Position numbers and translations under genes: made by a program
Assembly: GCA_015039365.1 (NCBI GenBank)
Contig: WION01000329.1
Location: forward strand, 1-57,256
Source: Amanita rubescens
Lineage: Eukaryota > Basidiomycota > Agaricomycetes > Agaricales > Amanitaceae
Direction of reading: 5' to 3'
DNA length: 57,256 nt
Part shown: positions 32,918 to 42,829 of the stretch, in pieces
How the letters are laid out: the number at the start of each line of letters is the position of its first letter
Numbering within the stretch: position 1 is the stretch's first letter
The notes under the pieces: generated by a model
Seen by the model: only the letters and a program-made list of their open reading frames with translations
Databases searched by the model: none
Told to the model about the DNA's origin: nothing

Positions 32918-33976
32918 TTAAAAATCCTCGTTTTCATCGGCAAGAGATAGTAATAGATCATTCTTTTCGTCGGTTGACATCCCTTTCATCAGCGCTCGGA
33001 TGTTCTTGGTGTAGTTTGGTTTAGACTCTCGGACTTCTTCTTCTTCCCAATTTCCGTCACCATCATTTGATGTGGCTCGAATGTGACGTTTGGGCGTGAA
33101 TCCTCTTTTCCTTCCTCCTTTAAATCGGCCTTTCCCTTTGTTTCTTTTCTTCTTTGGGCATTGCCCTGACATGTGTCCTTTGATTCCGCAGATAAAACAT
33201 AAACCGTCTTTGATGTAGCGTTCTCTTTCTTCTTTGGACATAGATCTGATCGTAAGTTCTAATTCTGGGTCTTCTTCGTATTCCAGAAATTTATGATCGA
33301 TCTGCATAGCCCATGATTCGTCGTTATGAGAGGATGATGAATGACCATTTCCAGATCGAGGGGAATAAGCATATGAACGGGTTCGGATGTTGTCGAGTTT
33401 GATAGCAATGTCGTACCAATCTTGTAGTGTTTTTGGGTTCATGAGCATTGCTTTTTCGAATTCGGGTGCTGTAAGTCCTTTTCCGAACATATGGAATGCT
33501 GCTTCTCCTTCGATTCCGGCTTTCGTGATTTGTTCCTTGAACTGATTAACGTAGTTAGGTAGGGTCATCTGTTTCTTTCCTTTCATAGACGATCTGTTCT
33601 GTAGATTGAGAATTTTCGTGTATGCATTTCCACTTGGATCAACTTCTCCCCAATCTGTCAAGAATGACAGTTTAAATGCTTCCCAGTCATCGAATAAAGC
33701 AGGTCTCGTGATGCCTCCTTCGGTTGTGGCACGAGATTTTCGTAGTTCTGCTAATTTATTCTTTTTCCATTGTCTAGCTCCGTCTGAGATTTTATTCAGG
33801 GCGGCAAGGATTTTTAAACGGTCTGTGTTCATCCGTTCAGGGTTCATATCAAAGAAGATTTCGATATCTTCTATGAATGTGTTGGCATCCTTTCGCTTCC
33901 CTTTGAATTCAGGAAGATCTCCGATGAGACTAGGGGTTCGTGGGTTAGGTATGGGGTCTGTGCTTCCTCCAGACAT
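32918..33976 (-). CDS. gag: Retrotransposon Gag, 352 aa from the first ATG
   Basis: The ATG at 33974-33976 starts MSGGSTDPIPNPRTPSLIGD. A capsid-like region follows (LPEFKGKRKDANTFIEDIEI ... FFDMNPERM), then FKLSFLTDWGEVDPSGNAY, then a CCHC knuckle CFICGIKGHMSGQC at residues 260-273 and a basic stretch KKKRNKGKGRFKGGRKRG. It ends SLADENEDF and TAA at 32918-32920. The protein would coat and package the element RNA. The frame does not begin at this ATG: it stays open for another 222 codons upstream, without any Met, so the natural Gag may be larger. Confidence 0.93.
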   Translation of the reverse strand: MSGGSTDPIPNPRTPSLIGDLPEFKGKRKDANTFIEDIEIFFDMNPERMNTDRLKILAALNKISDGARQWKKNKLAELRKSRATTEGGITRPALFDDWEAFKLSFLTDWGEVDPSGNAYTKILNLQNRSSMKGKKQMTLPNYVNQFKEQITKAGIEGEAAFHMFGKGLTAPEFEKAMLMNPKTLQDWYDIAIKLDNIRTRSYAYSPRSGNGHSSSSHNDESWAMQIDHKFLEYEEDPELELTIRSMSKEERERYIKDGLCFICGIKGHMSGQCPKKKRNKGKGRFKGGRKRGFTPKRHIRATSNDGDGNWEEEEVRESKPNYTKNIRALMKGMSTDEKNDLLLSLADENEDF

Positions 33977-34642
33977 CCTTGGTGGGGGTGATGGATCTCT
34001 TCGTGGTGGGGTTGGGTCGGGTTTAGGTTCGTCTACTTCGATTCTGTCAGAGTCAAACGGGTCTTCTTCGTCTTCTTTAGGGTTCGAAGGATCTGGTTCG
34101 GGATTGGTCGGTTGTTGGGCAGGTGTTGGTGTCGTTCCAACTGAAAGATCACTGAGAAAATCAAGGGATAGATCGGGTTTTTGATCTGTTTCTCCTTCTT
34201 CCTCGGATTCACTATCGTTTAGGCCAAATTTTGCTTTCTTTTTGCCTTTTGTCTGTATGGAAAGGAGAGTTTTCGGTCTTAAGTTCTCCGGTAGAGCGTC
34301 AACAGTCCCCTTTATCCAAATGGGGGTGTTGAAGTATTCGTTAGGGACAAATTCTTGTGTTTCGGATGCTATCCAACGTTCTGTGAGGTGATCGAATCTG
34401 ATGTGCTGTTCCTGAAGATATAGATCTGCGAAATAATAATATGATTCGTTCGGAGGTCTAGTTTCTTTTTGTGGTATCCAGAATTCTTGTTCTTTAACTG
34501 GATTTCCTCCTGTATCTTCCCAGATTCGTTTTGCACCGTTTAGTCTGACGTAGTATCCGTCAAGAACGTAGTTCCCTTTACGATCTCGTGTAGCTCTATT
34601 CGGTGGAGCTCTCCAATCCGTTTTGACAACGTGGTCAGTAAC
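33977..34642 (-). other. ATG-less open frame continuous with gag (222 codons)
   Basis: Directly upstream of the gag ATG the same frame is open from 34,642 to 33,977 and translates to protein-like sequence, for example GNYVLDGYYVRLNGAKRIW, EFWIPQKETRPPNESYYYF, IRFDHLTERWIASETQEF, then an acidic Pro-rich linker ending PPRRDPSPPPR. There is no ATG in this or either other minus-strand frame between 33,977 and 35,031. The frame is closed upstream by TAG at 34643-34645; a different frame is open from there back into the LTR (IDSLAFDNIHFDELPESQPV). Non-AUG initiation, splicing from an LTR exon or frameshifting could express it. Confidence 0.75.
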
Positions 34643-34718
34643 CTACGGGCTGGCTTTCCGGAAGTTCGTCGAAGTGTATGTTATCAAATGCCAATGAATC
34701 AATGTTCAGGCTTATTGA

Positions 34719-34731
34719 TAAGTTCGACTTA
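34719..34731 (-). other. Candidate self-primer binding site
   Basis: On the minus strand TAAGTCGAACTTA lies two bases after the 5' LTR. It is the exact reverse complement of TAAGTTCGACTTA inside the LTR (34,928-34,916 on the minus strand). No tRNA-type site starting TGG is present at the LTR border. The arrangement matches Tf1-type elements whose own mRNA 5' end primes cDNA synthesis. Confidence 0.65.
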
Positions 34732-34733
34732 AT

Positions 34734-35185
34734 TGTTACGAACTCGTTAATCTCAACTTAAGTTGCAGCAGCAACTCTAGTCACGATTACAAGTCTTAAG
34801 TCAAATGTTAAGATTATAAGTTCAATACTAAGTCAAGGCGTTGACTTAGGATCTGAGGACGATTGTGGTAGATGAGTTAAGAGTACGGTTATATTGCCAG
34901 ACGACAATAAACAGCTAAGTCGAACTTAGGGTTCGACTCTAGAATACAGGCGGTACTTATACTAGCAAGTACAAGGAGACGTACTAATTAATGAATAATG
35001 GTAAGTACGAAAGTAAGTATAAGGACGGCGTCATATGTGGAACAAAGATTGGTATAAGTAAGGGAACGAGTTAGTCCGTATGAATCGAGCATAAAGGGGA
35101 TGACGAGTAAGGTATGCATAAAGAAAATAAACATGTCCGACGTATCATGTAAGCATAATGCGGGAGTCCGTACCGTGTTGTAACA
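34734..35185 (-). repeat. 5' LTR (right copy)
   Basis: 452 bp, TGTTAC...GTAACA, one base different from the left copy. It contains the TATA motif and the 13-base segment complementary to the candidate primer binding site. Confidence 0.97.
34956..34961 (-). promoter_or_regulatory. LTR TATA box
   Basis: On the minus strand GTATAAGTACC lies about 33 bases before TAAGTTCGACTTA at 34,928, the expected spacing if that segment is the 5' end of the transcript. Confidence 0.55.
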
Positions 35186-35190
35186 ACTGG

Positions 35191-35720
35191 CCTCCTAATT
35201 TTCGTCCTCGACTCTCTTTTATCCGTAGTGTTCTACGCCTTTATGTTGCCCTATCGCAGTGATATTTTGCCTTTCGAATTTACAAATGCATGCGGGTGAT
35301 TCGCATCGTGTCTTACGTACTAACCCTCTACAGTCTACTATCAGAGCTTCTATAGAAAGTTTACCGATGATCATCAGTCAAAGCGCAACTCGTTACATGG
35401 AGGGTATTCCTGTATACCCAGTGTTACTTCAGAAATTGTCCGTTCGATTTGCTAAGGGCTGCGCCCCTCTGCCGTTCTCAACACCATCTTATGGCGATAC
35501 CTCTCCGTCGTGTCTCTTCTCTTATCGACTCGCCCTAGTTGCTCTGCTTTCATCTGCTCACTCCGATGCAACCTACTCTTCTCCGATGATTCGTGGAATC
35601 ATGCTATATATGACATGCATGTTGACAATGGTTAAATTAGACATGACAAACGAAAGAACTTAATGAATGTGCGGATCGAAGAGAGCGTGTTCCTTTAGAT
35701 CTGTCTCTACCGATTCGACC
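35191..35720. other. Flank of the retrotransposon, no gene recognised
   Basis: Normal-composition sequence continues from the insertion site. A 134-codon plus-strand frame (35,259-35,663) has no family features or exon support and is not called as a gene. At 35,721 the sequence changes abruptly to CAGACA-type repeats. Confidence 0.45.
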
Positions 35721-36800
35721 GCATCAGGTAAACGGGGAAAAAACTAATTCTGTCTAATTCTGTCTAATTGTCTGGTATTAGACAATTAGACAAGATTAGG
35801 TTATACCAGACAATTAGAGAGTTGGACTGTCAGGAAAACTCGTATTTCAGGTCTCATCAGATAGCCAGATGTTTAGACAACTTGTGTGCCAGTGTCTATC
35901 AGACAATCTCAGACAATCAGATGGTCAGACAATTTATCTGACAGACAATCTCAGACAATCTCAGACAGTCTCAGACAATTGGACAATTAGGCAATTTTTC
36001 ATCCAGGTCCAGTCAGACAGTCAGATGATCAGACAGTCAAACAAACTTGTATTCCAGTGTCTGTCAGACATTCTCAGACACCCAGACAATCAGGTAATTT
36101 ATCATCCAGTTCCAGTCAGACAGTCAGATGGTCAGACAATTTGTGTTTCAGATAATGTCAGACAGTCAGACAATCAGACAGTCAGGCAGGCATTGCACTA
36201 GCACCTTTCAGATACTTAGACAACTAGACAACATACTGTCAGACAGGCTCAGACAATTAGACAGTCAGGCAATTTGTCATCCAGGTCCAGTTAGAGAATC
36301 AGAGAACCAGGCAATCAGATAATTTGTGGTCTAGTGTCTGTCAGACAATCATACGATTTGTTATCCAGTGTCTGGCAGATAATCAGGCAGTCAGGCAGTC
36401 AGATAATTTGTGTAACAGGTCTTACCAGACAATTAGAAAACTGGACAGCCAGAAAATTTGTATTTTAGGTCCAGTCAGATAGCCAGCTATTTAGAAAACC
36501 TGTGTGCCAGTGTCTGTCAGACAATCAGATGGTCAGATAATTTGTATTCCAGATCCTGTCAGAAGAGTCAGACAGTCAGACAGTCAGACAGTTAGTACAC
36601 TAGCACCATCCAGACACTTTGACAACAAGATGCCAGTGACTTGAGTTCCAGTGTCTGTCAGACAATAAGACAATCAGACCATAAAAGTTGTAACCTGTGT
36701 ACTAGGAGGTCTAGTACCAGACAATTAGAGTCTAGAGAGTTGGACAATCAGAAAATTTCTATTCCAGGTTCCAGTGTCAGATAGCCAGATAGTTATATAA
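35721..36800 (+). repeat. Degenerate CAGACA array (plus orientation)
   Basis: It starts sharply with GCATCAGGTAAACGGGGAAA and continues as irregular CAGACAATCAGAC / CAGACAGTCAGAC / CAGACAATTAGAC units mixed with phrases such as TTTGTATTCCAG and CCAGTGTCTGTCAG. There is no fixed period and CpG is scarce. Short frames inside are repeat readings. Confidence 0.85.
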
Positions 36801-37259
36801 CTAATGTGCCAGTGTCTGTCAGACAATATCTGTTACAACTTTTACCACACTGGTACTATATAGGAGCAGTTAGCACTCCGGAGGCTTTGCTCTCATTGCC
36901 CTCGAGGTTAATGATTCTCAATACCATTACTAAGGGTATAACAATATCAGACAATCAGACAATTTTGTTCCAGATCTTGTCAGGAGAGTTGGGCAACTTG
37001 TGTGTCAGTCTCTTCTCAGTCATGACTCAGACTATCAGACACTCAAGTGACTTGCATGCCTGTTGCAGAGAGTGCAGTGATGGAGCAGAAAATGCACAAA
37101 TACTGATCCTTTAAGGCAGACAGACAATTAACACTGACTTTCAGGACTGTCCTACATATATTACTTTTTCTAAGGGAACAACTGCCTGTGACAGCAATGC
37201 TTGAAATGCTCATGTCTTAAAGGATTCAAAAAGTGTGTATGCTATGCATATAGTAATGT
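36801..37259. other. Spacer between opposite-strand arrays
   Basis: Scattered CAGACA units become rarer and no gene is recognised; the polarity of the repeat motif switches on its right side. Confidence 0.5.
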
Positions 37260-38220
37260 CCCTGGCTTCAGGAATAATCTGATTGGGTGTTTGGAGGTGG
37301 TACACTAGTTTTCTGACTTTCTAATTGTCCAAGATTGTCTGACAGGAACTGTTTTGGAACTGGCACACTAGTTACCTGGCTATCTGACTTTCTGGTTGTC
37401 TGACAGGCACTGGCACACTAGTTGCCTTGCTGTCTGACTGTCTGATAAAGTCTGAAACACAGATTTGTCTGACTGTCTGACTGTCTGACCAACATTGACA
37501 TACTAGTTCTCTGTTCATCTGGCTATCTGATGGGTCCTTGAACATAAAGTTGTCTGAATGTCACACCCTCTGGTTGTCTGACATTGTCTAACAGGCACTG
37601 GCACACTAGTTGCCTTGCTGTCTGACTGTCTGATAAAGTCTGAAACACAGATTTGTCTGAGTGTCTGACTGTCTGACCAACATTAACATACTAGTTCTCT
37701 GTTCATCTGGCTATCTGATGGGTCCTTGAACATAAAGTTGTCTGAATGTCACACCCTCTGGTTGTCTGACATTGTCTAACAGGCACTGGCACACTAGTTG
37801 CCTTGCTGTCTGACTGTCTGATAAAGTCTGAAACACAGATTTGTCTGACTGTCTGACTGTCTGACCAACATTAACATACTAGTTCTCTGTTCATCTGGCT
37901 ATCTGATGAGTCCTTGAACATAAAGTTGTCTGAATGTTACACCCTCTGGTTGTCTGACATTGTCTGACAGGCACTGGCACACTAGTTGCCTTGCTGTCTG
38001 ACTGTCTGATAAAGCCTGAAACACAGATTTGTCTGACTGTCTGACTGTCTAACCAATATTGACATACTAGTTCTCTGTTCATCTGGCTATCTGATGGGTC
38101 CTTGAACATAAAGTTGTCTGAATGTCACACCCTCTGATTGTCTGACACTGTCTACAGGACTTGAAACAAGTTTATCTGATTGTTTGAACATCTGATTGTC
38201 TGGAAAGCATTAGTATACAT
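37260..38220 (-). repeat. Degenerate TGTCTG array (opposite orientation)
   Basis: The same motif as at 35,721-36,800, now as its reverse complement (TTGTCTGACTGTCTGAC). It includes the regular 188-bp tandem block. Confidence 0.85.
37406..38157. repeat. 188-bp tandem repeat, four copies
   Basis: The unit begins GGCACTGGCACACTAGTTGC, with copy starts at 37,406, 37,594, 37,782 and 37,970. Copies differ by only a few bases, far less than the surrounding array, so this block amplified recently. Confidence 0.93.
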
Positions 38221-39128
38221 GTGGCCTGAGCAGACTTATCTGATATTCGCATCTTCAACATTATTGTACTGACTACTAGTGTTCCCACACTTTGGCTCCA
38301 AGCTGATTCCAGGTCAGGGCCATTCCAGAATGAAGCCAAATCTAAACCACCTTAAGTAAGTTTCTGGACCAGCTTTGGCCAACCTAAATTATTGTTAAAC
38401 ATAGTTCATCTTCATTCATCTTATTGCTTTGTAAAATACATTTTCAGGGATGTAAATATGTATGACACATATATAATTACATTCTAAGTCAGAACTGGTA
38501 GTACTATTGGTGGGGCTTGAGGCTCCAATTGGATGGTGATGTATGACAGTATAATTATGTTCTACTAATACATGAATGAAGTTGGAACTGATAGCATTGG
38601 TGGTGCTTGCATGACAACTGTATTTTGGACAATGGTGATGCAGACATGCCAATGAAAGTGATTGCCAGGTTAATAGTGTGGCATCCAGATGGATGTATGA
38701 GCAATATAATACCCAAGCTCCCACAACATAGTACTGCCAATGATATGCTATGGAATGCATGATTGGGAGACATGGGTTGTGTTGATATTACCATCTGCAT
38801 TGAGTCACATAGCTTAGTAAGCCAGGACAAGTTAAGCTGCTGTATAATCAAACTGACTCAGAGCTGTGGGATCACTGGTACTAGTACTCTGACTTATGTA
38901 TATTGCAGTGAGCAAGGTACTAGTACTATCAGAACAATGGAAAATCCAATAGTTCACATAAATGATCAAACATGATGACAACATACTACTACTAGTAGTA
39001 GCACAAAGAGTAGCTTGAGGCCTCAACATTTTCCACATTCAGGAAAAAGAAGCTTAATTCACTAGAGTGACTCCATTTCTTATACTAGATGCTGCAATTT
39101 TAATTTAGATAATGGCAAGAGTACCAAT
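38221..39128. other. AT-rich, CpG-poor spacer
   Basis: No gene is recognised. It contains the perfect 16-base palindrome CTACTACTAGTAGTAG near 38,990 and several GTACTAGTAC-type motifs. It may include the 3' end of the transposon carrying the Plavaka gene, but no terminal inverted repeat was identified. Confidence 0.45.
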
Positions 39129-42100
39129 CTAGAATGCTAGATGATATGCATGGTAATCTGAGTATTTATTCACATAATAGCCATTGAATGAAGTTAATGA
39201 ATCTGCAACATGATGGTCATGAGCAACATGTTCCTTATAAAAGATGGGAATAAGATGTGCTGGCCGTATGATACTGTCTAGATGTATGACAGACATGATG
39301 CGCTGTTTGGTTCTTGGTTTGACTTCTGGCTTTACCATCCACATGCCAGTGATTTCACAAGGTTTATCACCAACTGCTGTGAACCACTGAATAAGAGCAC
39401 AAGGTGTGTCTGACTCCCTTGAACCACGTGGAGATTTGATGTGGAATATGAGTTGAACCTGTCCAACATAAAGTCCTCTGAATCCAGGGGAGCTTGGGTC
39501 ATGGTTTACAAAGACACAGTCATAACGAGGTTGACTCTTTTTCCATGATGGTGCACAATGTATCACTTGACATGTTGATCTATGTCCACCACTTGAGTTA
39601 CTCAGTGTGCTGTATATGCAGCTTGCAGAATGGAACAGATGAATATTTTGATGAAATGGTGGTAAGAGGGAGATGTCCACAGCATGATCAACTTCCATGG
39701 GGTTAGACTGGTGGTAAAGGAATTCTTTGACCAAGTGAGGAAACTGAGGAATGGAATATTTATCAGCAATCTCCCCAAGAGTCTTTGGACTATGTGGTAC
39801 TATTGATATTAGATGAGCTGTTAATTATTGATTTAAGCAAGCTGTCATGCACACCTGGATTCTTTGGAAGAGATATAACTGAATCTACTTGCTCATCATC
39901 ATCATCATCATCATCAATGGTCTGAATACCCTCCAAGTTATCACTGTCACTATCAGAATCTGATTCATTTGATATTTTTTGAGTACCCTCTGGTACTACA
40001 AGTGGCACATCCAAAAGGCCTTCTCCAAATAAGCGTGAATGAAATGCAGCAAGCTTATCCAATCGTTGATTTATGAGGAGAATTTGTTTCAACTCCTCAA
40101 AGTGGCTGGAACGACGCCAGGGCTTCTTGACAGCATCAATATGCTTTGATTCAGTTATTGATGTTGATAAGCCATCAGGGGCACCAAATTGTTGAATGAG
40201 TCTGTGATAATGCTGAAGAGAGTGCTGACGAGGCAAATTTATCCCATCAGGGCAGACTCCCTCCACAATAAATATGGTGCGGTGCTTGCAAAACCTTTCC
40301 AAGGCATCATCAAGGGCTTTCAGATCAGTCTCATCCAAGGAGGGTTTTCTGACAATATAGCAGAAATCAAGGAATGCTGCAATGGCCTTGACCATTTCAT
40401 CTGGGACAAGGCCATTAATAGCTGGTAAGAAAACCTTTTAGAGTCTTATTAGATTTTAATTTTCAAGTGTGAGGACACTATTGACCTTCATCAAGGCCTT
40501 TGAATCATTTCCAGTCCATTGCTTAAAGTGTCTCCCTTGAGGAAAATTTCTCAGTCCAGCAAAAGGTGGAGCAGCAGCAATACTGTGCCCACAAAAAAAA
40601 TGAACCACATAATTCAAGTCAGTAGGGTTAAATTTCTTTGAATAATATAAATCACCGCCGATCAATTTCATCCATCATGACTTTCCCATAACTATCACCA
40701 TGTTCCTGCTTCATATATTTCTCAATCCAAGCAACCAGGTGGTCTTTGAAAGTGCCCTTAATTACTTGATGAAGCAGATCTGGGGCAATCAGCTCATGTA
40801 TATCTGCTCTGGGGAAGGAGGAGGTGAAAGGCTAGATAAAGATGTTGGGCATGATGAAGTTAAATATCATTGAAGTGTGATTTTTCCATACCAGGACATC
40901 CACCACAGCACCCCACTCTGACCATATTTCATCACCAGGGAGACAACGGTATAAGTGATCTGTTAATTTTTCAGACCTTCTTTCTTCCTTTCCTTCTCCA
41001 TCTAAATTATTTCTATGTCCTAAACAACTGTAGAGATGAATGTCAACCAATAACAGTCATTGATGAAAAAACTAAAGTTACAGGGGGCACCATCCTTGGA
41101 CAGTGCAACCTATGATGCACTGTTCTGGATAGTCAGCTATGTATGGCCCAATGCCATAAATTGCTCGTCTGTATTGACCATCTGCACATTTTATCACCTC
41201 TGGCTTACTCATAGCAGATCTGAGAGGCTCAAATATATATGCAATTGCTGAATGAATAAGCTTCCGTCTGAATAAACGGAATTCCACAGATTTCTGATCT
41301 TGACGAGTCCCTGATCATGGTTTTACAAAAATACTGAGCAATGTTATTCTGTAGTACAGACCTTTGGGAACAGGAAGAAAGCCTAGCAAGCTAACAGCAC
41401 CACTGTGTGCACAGCGTATATGATTGTGTACATTCCCATTTGAGATATATAGTGGATAATAGTCATGTTGGCCTGTAGCAACAGAAACTGTTGTCTTGTC
41501 ACTGCCAAGGATGATTGGGACAAACATTGCCCCATGGCATTCAGGGTCCTCAGACAAGATATTCTGAGCCAAATATGATTACTATCTCATCAAAATCAGG
41601 GAAATATGCATCTTACACATTGCTTCCATGCCCAGTTGCCTGACATAAAATTTCCCCATACTCTTTCACCTTTATCATTGTATACCAGCTTTGGTGCATA
41701 ATCAATCCCATCTTTAAATTTTGGATTTGATAACTGGCCCTGCAGGATTTTCCTAGGGTCTCTGAACCATACATCATATTTTGCTTTTTTCCAAGAGGGC
41801 AGGTTATCAAGTTCATTGGTATCCGAAAGATCTGGGTGATACATGGCAACAGAATCCCAAGGAGCATCACCATCTTCAATGGAATCTATCACCTCATATA
41901 AATCTTTTTGTGAAGCAAATGGGCTTCCATCACTTGGATGCAAGGAAGCCCATATTTCCATAAGCTTATCAATATTTCCCCCAGACATCTGATTTTGTTT
42001 GTAAAGAAAATCAGCTAATTCAAAGTGTGCCCTGCTTTGAAAAGGTAACCAGGGTGAGGTTGCATGGCCAGATGAGGGTTGATATTCATTTGTGTCACAA

Positions 42101-42355
42101 GGAGTGCCTAGAGGAATGATAGTGCTAGGTCACAAGAGTACTCCATAACATACCATTTATAACAGGGTGTTTTTGGAAGTATCCACCTTGAACATTTGAT
42201 TGAGTTTTTCCTACTAGTTGTTTGGGAATAGTATGCACAATCTTTTTGTGCTTGTTGTATGCAGATAGGCTGCTGAAGCCTGCCCTGCATGCCCCATTAA
42301 TGGCTTTGGAGCAGTAATACTTCTGGGGGTTATTATGAGTTGCCTTATCTGCCAT
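39129..42355 (-). CDS. Plavaka-like DNA transposase (CACTA/KDZ-related)
   Basis: The start MADKATHNNPQKYYC (42,355) opens a C2H2-like finger (YYCSKAINGAC..HKKIVH). Later segments on the minus strand read KYDVWFRDPRKILQG, YGxNFMSGNWAWKQ-type sequence, GAMFVPIILGSDKTTVSVAT, YYPLYISNGNVHNHIRCAH, GAVSLLGFLPVPKG, DIHELIAPDLLHQVIKGTFK, AAAPPFAGLRNFPQGRHFKQ, WTGNDSKALMKV, AIAAFLDFCYIVRKPSLDE, SKHIDAVKKPWRRSSHFEEL and a C-terminal MWMVKPEVK region ending at 39,129. These are the conserved blocks of basidiomycete Plavaka transposases in order. Parts between 40,400 and 41,300 change frame at plausible introns, but some breaks may be real mutations. The CpG-poor composition suggests an old, methylated copy. 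Known role: excision and insertion of its DNA element. Confidence 0.85.
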
Positions 42356-42829
42356 CTGTCTTTGGACTATTAGTAAAAAAGAAAATAATACGAATATTTG
42401 ATGTCTTATGATATCAATATCAACCGGATACTACTATTAGGAGCAAAGGTAGAATCACTTGAAAGCAATAGATGCAAAGTGAGGGAAGATCAGAAGATCA
42501 CACTGGAGGCAGGCACTGTTTAAATACATGGCTTCAGAGCATTCCCACACTTGTCAGTGTGATGCACATGACAACTGTCACCTTATCTATATTTGCCTGC
42601 TAGTAGATTCACCATGATAAGCATTTAGTACAGTGAGTACGAATAGCAAGACAACATGGTGAGTGTGCACATTCTCGGTAACAAAAGAGAGATAGTCCAT
42701 GCAAGGAGCCTGAGGAAGCACGGCGGCTGACGAAGCGCCGATAGGCCTAGTAGATATCCTCTTCGTCAGCGTCGTAACCGTCGTCGTGCTCGACGCTAGC
42801 CACTAAAGCACGAGTCGTACTTTGTGCTG
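42356..42829. other. Spacer, composition change
   Basis: AT-rich, CpG-poor sequence of the transposon flank gives way near 42,700 to CpG-rich sequence. No gene recognised. Confidence 0.5.

Larger units (their letters stand above)
27059..35185 (-). mobile_element. Ty3/gypsy chromovirus-type LTR retrotransposon, 8.1 kb, three ORFs
   Basis: The element is bounded by two 452-bp LTRs, starts TGTTAC and ends GTAACA, and is flanked by the direct repeat ACTGG (27054-27058 and 35186-35190). Read on the minus strand the order is 5' LTR, candidate self-primer binding site, ATG-free leader with an open frame, gag, pol (protease, reverse transcriptase, RNase H, integrase, chromodomain), ORF3, polypurine tract, 3' LTR. 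The order RT-RNaseH-integrase with a chromodomain places it among chromoviruses. The LTRs differ at a single base and the long frames are intact, so it inserted recently and may still be active. Its CpG content is normal, unlike the old repeats to the right. Confidence 0.97.

Noticed and set aside
33606..34184. 192-codon plus-strand gene
   Set aside because: It is the antisense shadow of gag and its open upstream extension.
35259..35663. 134-codon plus-strand gene beside the retrotransposon
   Set aside because: No family, no exon partners and ordinary composition; likely chance.
38985..42600. Terminal inverted repeats of the Plavaka element
   Set aside because: CACTA-type ends and matching inverted repeats were looked for on both sides, but no convincing pair was found by eye.
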